From assembly GCA_016763595.1 (NCBI GenBank), contig JAESTN010000353.1, forward strand, positions 1 through 6,183: 6,183 nt of DNA, written 5' to 3'. Below, in pieces: positions 1 through 5,017 of the stretch. The notes beneath the pieces are model-generated. The model was not told the origin of the DNA, ran no database searches, and saw nothing but the letters and a program-made list of their open reading frames with translations. The stretch comes from Flavobacteriaceae bacterium. Lineage in GTDB: Bacteria; Bacteroidota; Bacteroidia; Flavobacteriales; Flavobacteriaceae. Position numbers and translations under genes: made by a program. Positions within the stretch are counted from its first letter, which is position 1. The number at the start of each line of letters is the position of its first letter.

Positions 1-133
1 TAAAGGGCTGTAATTCTCCTATTTTCTGCATCAAATTAGATGTAAAATCTAAAGAAGGTGTTTCTAACGGAATTTCTTTCACATACTTTTTTGTAAAAGC
101 ATGGATTTCTTCTATGTGTTTATTTTCTCCCAT
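1..133 (-). CDS. Hypothetical protein, N-terminal part only; candidate anti-sigma or membrane partner of the ECF sigma factor
   Basis: A leftward reading frame starts at the ATG complementary to 131-133 and stays open to the window edge, giving 44 visible residues beginning MGENKHIEEIHAF and including a segment LETPSLDFTSNLMQKI (about residues 24-39). The start lies inside the last codons of the sigma-factor gene (14-nt overlap, different frame), which indicates translational coupling and one shared transcript. From memory, flavobacterial ECF sigma genes are often followed by a small protein with a similar short 'TPS-DFT-N-M-KI' N-terminus and one or more membrane segments further on. That position would suit an anti-sigma factor or membrane sensor. 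No membrane segment or zinc-binding motif is visible in the part present, so the regulatory role is inferred from position only. Confidence 0.6.
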   Translation of the reverse strand, partial: MGENKHIEEIHAFTKKYVKEIPLETPSLDFTSNLMQKIGELQPF

Positions 134-704
134 AATGACTAATTAATTCTGGTTCTACTGTATTCTTAACAATGCTCAATAATTCCTTACGTGCTCTGTG
201 TAATTTCACTTTTACATTTGCTTCACTCATAGATGTTACTTCTATAATTTCTTTCAAACTTAACTCTTTAAAATAGAAAAACATTAAAATTGCTCGTTCA
301 TCTTCTTGTAATTGTTGCATGCAGTTATTTATGACTGCTGCTCTTTCTTCTCTTTCAATGCCATCTAATACTGTTTCTACAGAGGATATGTAATTTACTG
401 TAATATCATCAATGGCTACATTATTATAAGAATTCGATTTCTTTTTAATGGCATCTAAACTTGTATTGTAGGCTATTTTATACAACCAAGTCGAAAATTT
501 CGAATCCCCTTTAAACTTAGGCAAGTATTTATATGCCTTTATAAATGCATCTTGAGAAACCTCTTCTGCCTCTTCTCTACTCTTCACCATTTTTACAGCT
601 AAAGTAAATACCATATCCTTATACTTTTCTACTAAAAAAGCAAAAGCATTCGTATCTCCCTTTAAGGTTAACTCTATGTAGTTCTCGTCAGTTTTGTTGG
701 CCAT
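120..704 (-). CDS. ECF-type (sigma-70 family) RNA polymerase sigma factor
   Basis: A 194-residue protein with the two-domain layout of an extracytoplasmic-function sigma factor, which directs RNA polymerase to a small set of promoters. Region 2 covers about residues 18-88, including the DNA-melting and -10 recognition stretch with EEAEEVSQDAFIKAY (44-58) and the FSTWLYKIAYN motif (70-80). A variable linker follows (about 90-120). Region 4, a helix-turn-helix for -35 recognition, spans about 122-178, with LSLKEIIEVTSMSEANVKVKLHRARKEL in 148-175 (key residues Ser149, Glu152, Val164, Arg170, Ala171). Regions 1.1 and 3 are absent and the length is normal for the class. The ATG at 704 is the only usable start before region 2. 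The gene overlaps the next leftward gene by 14 nt. A promoter-like element 10 nt upstream matches one in front of the divergent gene at 1226, suggesting autoregulation. The signal it responds to cannot be read from the sequence. Confidence 0.93.
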   Translation of the reverse strand: MANKTDENYIELTLKGDTNAFAFLVEKYKDMVFTLAVKMVKSREEAEEVSQDAFIKAYKYLPKFKGDSKFSTWLYKIAYNTSLDAIKKKSNSYNNVAIDDITVNYISSVETVLDGIEREERAAVINNCMQQLQEDERAILMFFYFKELSLKEIIEVTSMSEANVKVKLHRARKELLSIVKNTVEPELISHYGRK

Positions 705-714
705 TATTATCTTT

Positions 715-741
715 GACTTATAATATATAAAAAAGGTTACA
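715..741 (-). promoter_or_regulatory. Putative ECF-sigma promoter of the sigma-factor operon
   Basis: On the minus strand, TGTAACC (complement of 735-741) is followed by a 16-nt AT-rich spacer and AGTC (complement of 715-718). An AAC-containing -35 and a GTC-containing -10 about 16 nt apart is the general layout of ECF promoters. The same two boxes at identical spacing occur at 1155-1181 in front of the divergent gene. The -10-like box ends only 10 nt before the ATG, so the mRNA leader would be very short. This site suggests the sigma factor transcribes its own gene; that is inference. Confidence 0.6.
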
Positions 742-775
742 GTTTTTTTTTATAAAATATATAAATTATCTACTT

Positions 776-810
776 AATCTCATCTGTCATCTAAATCTCA
801 TCCGTCATCT
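776..810. repeat. 17-bp tandem direct repeat, two copies
   Basis: AATCTCATCTGTCATCT at 776-792 is repeated as AATCTCATCCGTCATCT at 794-810, with one mismatch and an 18-bp period. The second copy runs directly into the left arm of the first palindromic unit (GTCATCTCGACC, 804-815). The tandem therefore looks like a duplicated outer arm of the dispersed repeat. Confidence 0.7.
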
Positions 811-933
811 CGACCAAAGCTAAGAGACCTTACTATAATAAGTACAACAGGGGTTTTTAAATTGTCTTCTCATTGCTTTGCTACATACGTGCAATCAAAA
901 TACATTTTTCATTTCAATAATACTCGAAACAAC
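804..933. repeat. REP-like palindromic repeat, copy 1
   Basis: The outer left arm GTCATCTCGA (804-813) is complementary, with mismatches, to TCGAAACAAC near 924-933. A better inner stem pairs 815-827 (CAAAGCTAAGAGA) with 868-880 (TCTCATTGCTTTG) at 11 of 13 positions. The region between the inner arms contains TACTATAATAAGTACAACAG (831-850), which is identical to 1083-1102 in copy 3. Palindromic non-coding elements with GTCAT-TCGA type ends are common between genes in Flavobacteriia genomes; that family link is from memory. Confidence 0.65.
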
Positions 934-959
934 AACAATTCGTCATCTCAATTTCACCT

Positions 960-1020
960 ATTATCTCAACCAAAGTAGAGAGGTATCAATATAATGATTT
1001 CAGTTGTACTCGAAATAACA
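960..1020. repeat. REP-like palindromic repeat, copy 2 (shortened)
   Basis: The left arm ATTATCTCAACC (960-971) pairs imperfectly (7 of 10) with the right arm TCGAAATAAC (1010-1019). The interior AACCAAAGTAGAGAGG and the following AT-rich stretch match the corresponding part of copy 1 (ACCAAAGCTAAGAGACC), but the conserved 20-mer of copies 1 and 3 has decayed. A further arm-like fragment, CGTCATCTCA, lies just before it at 941-950. Confidence 0.55.
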
Positions 1021-1055
1021 GCGTACCATCAACTTAAACAACAACGAATTCGTTT

Positions 1056-1127
1056 GCCATCTCAGCCATCATGGTAAGATCATACTATAATAAGTACAAC
1101 AGCGGTTTCTCTAGTACGCGAAATAAC
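1056..1127. repeat. REP-like palindromic repeat, copy 3
   Basis: It begins GCCATCTCAGCC (1056-1067), carries TACTATAATAAGTACAACAG at 1083-1102 followed by CGGTTT (one mismatch against GGGTTT of copy 1), and ends with CGCGAAATAAC (1117-1127). The last is the counterpart of the TCGAAATAAC right arm in copy 2. The left side is shorter than in copy 1, so this copy is internally deleted. Confidence 0.6.
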
Positions 1128-1154
1128 AAAAAGAAAAACTATTTTCATCTTTTT

Positions 1155-1181
1155 TGTAACCTTTATTTAAAAGTATCAGTC
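1155..1181 (+). promoter_or_regulatory. Putative ECF-sigma promoter of the DUF6249-type gene
   Basis: TGTAACC (1155-1161), a 16-nt AT-rich spacer and AGTC (1178-1181) reproduce the boxes and exact spacing of the element in front of the sigma gene. The similarity extends a few bases further: TTT follows the first box, TAT lies late in the spacer, and A follows AGTC in both. Transcription would start near 1187-1190, leaving a leader of about 36-39 nt. The match implies that the neighbouring ECF sigma factor reads both genes. Confidence 0.6.
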
Positions 1182-1225
1182 ATATGGAATGAACGCATTA
1201 AATATAAACATTAAACAATATCATT

Positions 1226-1615
1226 ATGGACGCAGTAGCAGTATTAGCAGTAATTTTTGGAACATTTTTCGGAATCTTTTATTTATTCTTTTCAACAAGA
1301 AATAAAGAAAGATTGGCATTAATAGAAAAAGGTGTCGATGCTAAAATATTTATGAAAGGAGAAAGAATTAAAGGCTCTTCTTCTTTTGCGAAGGTTTTTT
1401 TATTAAACATTGCATTGTTAGCAATGGGAATTGGAGTTGGAATTTTATTAGGAACTCTATTAACCTATAACTTTGGATATAGCGGTTCTTGGGCTAATCG
1501 TCCTGACAATTATATTGATGAAGGTGTATTCTACTCTGCTTCAATCTTCTTATGTGCTGGTGCAGCATTATTAATTGGATTTAACCAAACAAAAAAAATG
1601 GACAAAGAAGCATAA
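1226..1615 (+). CDS. Small membrane protein, DUF6249-type
   Basis: A 129-residue inner-membrane protein with three likely membrane helices: residues about 3-22 (rich in Phe, Ile and Leu), 56-80 (glycine-rich, with GIGVGILLG), and 100-118. Directly after helix 1 is the segment STRNKERLALIEKG (23-36), which I recognise as characteristic of the Bacteroidota DUF6249 family; its biochemical role is unknown. The first helix starts at the N-terminus with no cleavable signal, and the protein ends in a short charged tail (KKMDKEA). In flavobacteria, from memory, this gene is frequently a neighbour of an ECF sigma factor. Here it is divergent from one and appears to share its promoter type, which suggests it belongs to the same envelope-related response. 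No ribosome binding site is visible before the ATG, as is usual in this phylum. A strong terminator follows, so it is probably transcribed alone. Confidence 0.85.
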   Translation: MDAVAVLAVIFGTFFGIFYLFFSTRNKERLALIEKGVDAKIFMKGERIKGSSSFAKVFLLNIALLAMGIGVGILLGTLLTYNFGYSGSWANRPDNYIDEGVFYSASIFLCAGAALLIGFNQTKKMDKEA

Positions 1616-1635
1616 ACTCTTTTTCAAATCAATTC

Positions 1636-1675
1636 AAAAAAACCATTTCTGTTTAGAAATGGTTTTTTTATTTTT
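1636..1675 (+). terminator. Rho-independent terminator after the DUF6249-type gene
   Basis: A perfect 14-bp stem pairs 1636-1649 with 1656-1669 (seven A:T pairs plus CCATTTC with GAAATGG). The loop is the six bases TGTTTA, and the T-run continues through ATTTTT. It lies 20 nt after the stop codon and 41 nt before the next start, separating the small gene from the downstream operon. Confidence 0.9.
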
Positions 1676-1710
1676 AGCAAAGTTCCTATCTTAGAGCAAA
1701 ATAAATTCAC

Positions 1711-3054
1711 ATGAAAAACAATCATGAAAGTTCTGTTTTTAAAGAGCTTCTAGATAAATTACAACAAGAAAGCTGGCAATTAGAACTGCTAATTTCTGGT
1801 TTTGCTATATTTGGTTTATTCACCTCGATTCCACAAGTAGAACAATACTTATTAGCAGCAAATTTTGACAATAGAATTACTGAAATTTTATTTTGGTTTG
1901 CACTTAAAATCTGTTGTTGGATACTCATATTTAATCTTCTAATTCATGTGGTTCTAAGAGGACTTTGGATTGGAGCTTTGGGCTTACGATATGTTTCTGG
2001 AGATATTGATTATGAAGAATTAAATTACTCCCCTAAATTCACCAAATTTCTTCAAAGAAAAATTGGCTCTTTTGACAAGTACATAGCCACACTAGAGAAT
2101 TATTGCAGCATCTTATTTGCAATTTCTTTTTTATTGATATTTTATTTTTTAGCATGTATTTCTTTTATCGTTTCCATTCTGTTAATTGTCTTTTTTGTTC
2201 TAAAGCCAGAAATTACTAATGGTTCTTTAGATACTGTAAAAAACGTTTTTGGAGGCCTTCTAATTCTGTTCATTATATTTGGAGCCTTTTTAACATTTAT
2301 TGACTTTATTACACAAGGTTTCTTAAAGAAGAAAAAATGGCTTTCTAGGTTTTACTTTCCACTTTACCGCTTTTATAGTGTGATTACATTTTCTTTTTTA
2401 TACAGACCCCTGGTTTACAATTTCTTAGACAACAAGTTTGGGAGAAGGTTAAGTTTTATTCTTGTTCCTATCTTTGTTTCTGTATTATTTTTCTCTAGTT
2501 ATCAGTATCGGAATTCTAATTACCTATCAGTAGACAGAAGCTCTTCATTAAATTATGCAAACCCTAATAATTATGAAGACTTACTTCAAAACAACAGCGA
2601 TTTTGTAAAAATTGCTGCCATACCTTCTAAAGTTATTACAACTCCATATTTGAAAATATTTATGCTGTTTAAAGAAAATATTGAAGACAGACTCTTTAAA
2701 TTCAATAAAGGTCTTAAACCTTTAAATGATTTAAGAGGATTAGAATCAGAATTTATTTTTACAACAAGTTCTCAAATAAGAATTAATTATAAAAAAAGAG
2801 ATAGTTTGCTAAAAGTATATTTCAAAACATTTAATGAGGTACACGATGTATATATAGATGATAAAAAGTACACGTCAGATTTTATAGGAACTACCAATCA
2901 AAACAAAAAATTTGGTTTTGAAACCTATCTAGATATCAAAGAGCTAAAAGAAGGCAAACACCTATTAAAAATTACACGCAAACAAAAAAAGAAAAAAGAC
3001 ACCGTTCGCTATGCATTGGTGAAAATTCCTTTTTGGCACTATAAAAACAACTAA
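1711..3054 (+). CDS. Polytopic membrane protein of unknown function
   Basis: A 447-residue protein to which I cannot assign a named family. Hydrophobic segments lie at about residues 23-40, 57-90 (long, possibly two helices, containing LRGLWIGALGL), 132-164 (long, possibly two), 178-200 and 247-263. A weaker segment is at about 221-238. Loops rich in lysine and arginine (111-117, 205-213) suggest cytoplasmic faces. Residues about 265-447 are hydrophilic and form a soluble C-terminal domain with alternating charged and beta-prone stretches, for example SLLKVYFKTFNEVHDVYID (365-383), and a lysine run near 425-429. The N-terminal half (SWQLELLISGFAIFGLF, 21-37) resembles uncharacterised proteins I recall from other Bacteroidota. 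The stop codon is one nucleotide before the M28 peptidase start, so the two are almost certainly co-transcribed and translationally coupled. No cysteine-rich, nucleotide-binding or transporter motif is visible. Transport, envelope assembly or sensing cannot be distinguished. Confidence 0.85.
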   Translation: MKNNHESSVFKELLDKLQQESWQLELLISGFAIFGLFTSIPQVEQYLLAANFDNRITEILFWFALKICCWILIFNLLIHVVLRGLWIGALGLRYVSGDIDYEELNYSPKFTKFLQRKIGSFDKYIATLENYCSILFAISFLLIFYFLACISFIVSILLIVFFVLKPEITNGSLDTVKNVFGGLLILFIIFGAFLTFIDFITQGFLKKKKWLSRFYFPLYRFYSVITFSFLYRPLVYNFLDNKFGRRLSFILVPIFVSVLFFSSYQYRNSNYLSVDRSSSLNYANPNNYEDLLQNNSDFVKIAAIPSKVITTPYLKIFMLFKENIEDRLFKFNKGLKPLNDLRGLESEFIFTTSSQIRINYKKRDSLLKVYFKTFNEVHDVYIDDKKYTSDFIGTTNQNKKFGFETYLDIKELKEGKHLLKITRKQKKKKDTVRYALVKIPFWHYKNN

Positions 3055-3055
3055 C

Positions 3056-4390
3056 ATGAAAAAATTAACACTCCTTTTTCTATTTTTCGCACTCTCTCTA
3101 ACAGCGCAAACTGATCAAAAAATATACGATATTATTGATGCTGTTTCTGCAGATAGAATAAAAAATGACATTAAAACACTCACCGAGTTTGGAACCCGGA
3201 ATACCTTTAGTGACACCCTTTCTAATACACGCGGAATTGGAGCTGCCAGACGCTGGATAAAATCAGAGTTTGAGAATATCTCTAAAAGTTGCAACAACTG
3301 TATTGATGTCTTTTATCAGAAAGATTTAGTCACCAAAAAAGGAAATCGACGTGTACCACACGATGCTTGGATTGTGAATGTGGTTGCCATACAAAAAGGC
3401 ACAAAATATCCAAACAAGTATATTATTATGAGTGGAGACATTGACTCTAGAGCGGGCAATACCATGGACTTTACAACAGATGCTCCTGGAGCAAATGACA
3501 ATGCTTCTGGAATGGCAGGCACCATAGAAGCTGCGAGAGTATTATCAAAATACACCTTTGAAAATAGCATTATTTATGTAGGCTTATCTGGTGAAGAACA
3601 AGGCCTTTTTGGAGGCGCAGGATTGGCAAAGTACGCCAAAGAAAAAGGCTGGGATATTATAGGTGTTTTAAACAATGATATGATTGGAAACATTACTGGA
3701 GTAGATGGCGTTATTGACAATCGTGCATTTCGAATCTTCTCTGAACCTGTTCCTGCTAACGAAACAGAAAGACAACGTAGGATGCGTCGTTTTTATGGTG
3801 GAGAAGTTGATGGAATTTCGCGTCAGTTAGCACGTTATACACATAAAATGACGAAAACCTATATGCCAGAAATGAATCCAATGATGATTTATCGGTTGGA
3901 TCGGTTTGGGCGTGGTGGACACCATAGACCCTTTAATGATTTAGGATTTGCAGGAATCAGAATTATGGAAGCTCATGAAAACTACACACAACAACATCAA
4001 AATATTAGAACCGAAAACGGCATCAAATATGGAGATACATTTGAGCATGTTAATTTTGCCTATGCTAAAAAACTAACTGCTGTAAATGCCATTACTATGG
4101 CAGGACTGGCTTCTGCTCCACCAGCTCCAAAAAATGTGGGAATAGGTGGTATTGTAGAAGCTTCTGTTAAATTACAATGGGATAAAGTAGACGGCGCTAA
4201 AGGCTATAAAATATATTGGAGAGATACAACCTCTCCAACCTGGGACAACAGTCGATATGTAGGTGATCTGTCTCAATTTTTATTAAAAGGAGTTGTGATT
4301 GATAATTTCTTTTTTGGTGTGGCTGCTGTTGGTAAAAATGGTCATGAAAGTGTGGTGGTATTCCCATCTAAGATCGTTCGTAAATGGTAG
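3056..4390 (+). CDS. Exported M28-family zinc metallopeptidase with C-terminal Fn3-like domain
   Basis: A 444-residue protein. Residues 1-17 are a Sec signal peptide (MKKLTLLFLFF..., cleavage probably after LTA), placing the enzyme in the periplasm or outside. The M28 aminopeptidase-type catalytic domain covers about 25-350. Expected landmarks are SGDIDS (126-131), PGANDNASG (144-152, bridging Asp148), SGEEQG (178-183, catalytic-base Glu180 and ligand Glu181), LNNDMIG (205-211, ligand Asp208) and GGHHRPF (287-293, ligand His290). In characterised M28 enzymes the first landmark is H-x-D-S with a zinc-binding His; here that position is Asp128. Residues about 355-440 look like a fibronectin type III domain (WDKVDGAKGYKIYWRD, 375-390). 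The only two cysteines in the mature protein form CNNC (79-82). The likely activity is peptide-bond hydrolysis from N-termini, but the ligand change leaves metal content and activity uncertain. The start is 1 nt after the upstream membrane protein, and the end overlaps the next gene by 7 nt. Confidence 0.9.
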   Translation: MKKLTLLFLFFALSLTAQTDQKIYDIIDAVSADRIKNDIKTLTEFGTRNTFSDTLSNTRGIGAARRWIKSEFENISKSCNNCIDVFYQKDLVTKKGNRRVPHDAWIVNVVAIQKGTKYPNKYIIMSGDIDSRAGNTMDFTTDAPGANDNASGMAGTIEAARVLSKYTFENSIIYVGLSGEEQGLFGGAGLAKYAKEKGWDIIGVLNNDMIGNITGVDGVIDNRAFRIFSEPVPANETERQRRMRRFYGGEVDGISRQLARYTHKMTKTYMPEMNPMMIYRLDRFGRGGHHRPFNDLGFAGIRIMEAHENYTQQHQNIRTENGIKYGDTFEHVNFAYAKKLTAVNAITMAGLASAPPAPKNVGIGGIVEASVKLQWDKVDGAKGYKIYWRDTTSPTWDNSRYVGDLSQFLLKGVVIDNFFFGVAAVGKNGHESVVVFPSKIVRKW

Positions 4391-4959
4391 AAAAACCCCA
4401 ACTCTATTTTAAACAGCATGCAGAATGGAGGTCGTGGTTAGCAGACAACCATCAGCAATTTAAAGGTGTGTATTTGATCTTTTACAAAGTAGCATCCAAA
4501 GAAGAAAGCATGCGTTGGGAAGAAGCTGTAAAAGTTGCCTTGTGTTTTGGCTGGATAGATTCTACCGTAAAGAGTTTAGGCAATGGAAAGCGGCAACAAT
4601 ATTTCTGTCCAAGAAACCCAAAAAGTGTCTGGAGTGCTCTAAATAAAAAGTATTTAATCCAATTATTTGCAGATGACTTGATGCATTCAAGTGGAATTAC
4701 AACTATTGAAACTGCAAAAGAAAATGGCTCTTGGATTGCTTTAGATGCTGTTGAAAAATTAATCATCCCGAAAGAATTACAAGTCCAGTTTGATAAAAAC
4801 AAAACCGCATTTACCAATTACCGAAATTTTGCGCCATCCTACAGAAAAAATTACTTGTCTTGGCTTAACCAAGCAAAGAGAAAAGCCACACAAGAAAAAC
4901 GCATTACAGAGATTATGAAGCTATGTGAACAAAATATTAAATCAAGAGGAGATTGGTAG
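4384..4959 (+). CDS. YdeI/OmdA-family protein
   Basis: A 191-residue cytoplasmic protein, about the usual length for the YdeI/OmpD-associated family (OmdA domain). Recognisable family segments are YFKQHAEWRSWLADNH (8-23), EEAVKVALCFGWIDS (46-60), CPRNPKSVWSALNK (75-88), AKENGSW (111-117), the LDAVEKLIIPKEL region (120-132) and SYRKNYLSWLNQAKR (152-166), followed by a basic helical tail. No enzyme activity is firmly established for the family; 'bacteriocin protection' is a name inherited from genetic work and should not be over-read. The ATG lies within the last codons of the peptidase gene (7-nt overlap in another frame), so translation is probably coupled. It fits the family's normal N-terminus, which begins just before a YF-x3-EW motif. 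No signal peptide or membrane segment is present. Confidence 0.9.
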   Translation: MVEKPQLYFKQHAEWRSWLADNHQQFKGVYLIFYKVASKEESMRWEEAVKVALCFGWIDSTVKSLGNGKRQQYFCPRNPKSVWSALNKKYLIQLFADDLMHSSGITTIETAKENGSWIALDAVEKLIIPKELQVQFDKNKTAFTNYRNFAPSYRKNYLSWLNQAKRKATQEKRITEIMKLCEQNIKSRGDW

Positions 4960-5017
4960 CTTTATTTCTTGAAAGTATTTAAAAATATTTCGACAAAAGT
5001 GATAAATCATTCTTTAG

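Larger units (their letters stand above)
705..1225. other. Divergent intergenic region with two outward promoters and REP-like repeats
   Basis: No credible gene is present in these roughly 520 bp. The two edges carry outward-facing TGTAACC-N16-AGTC elements for the leftward sigma operon and the rightward DUF6249-type gene. The interior, about 776-1127, is filled by three degenerate copies of a nested palindromic repeat joined by linkers resembling AACAACAATTCG (931-942 and 1039-1052). I see no RNA gene, and no other promoter that I can support. Confidence 0.75.

Noticed and set aside
776..1127. CRISPR-like array
   Set aside because: The repeats are degenerate, palindromic at several scales, unequal in length and irregularly spaced. 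No cas genes are near.
1687..1694. TATCTTAG as a Bacteroidota -7 box (TAnnTTTG) for the 1711 operon
   Set aside because: One mismatch in a weak consensus, and no TTTG-type -33 box at a proper distance; the upstream region is the terminator T-run. A promoter must lie somewhere in 1670-1710, but I cannot place it.
1722..1928. Leftward 68-codon open frame with several cysteines inside the membrane-protein gene
   Set aside because: It is antisense to the first membrane helices; its composition is explained by the reverse complement of hydrophobic codons.
3115..3570. Two leftward open frames (60 and 84 codons) inside the M28 peptidase gene
   Set aside because: Both are antisense to conserved catalytic segments of the peptidase, without promoter or domain support.
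4482..4817. Leftward 111-codon open frame inside the YdeI-type gene
   Set aside because: It is an antisense shadow of a well-supported gene, with no recognisable domain.
4969..4992. Possible promoter or weak hairpin between the YdeI-type gene and the hydrolase-OsmC gene (TTGAAAGTATTT...ATATTTCG)
   Set aside because: The stem is short, interrupted and A/T only, and the box matches are partial. There is not enough to call either a terminator or a promoter.
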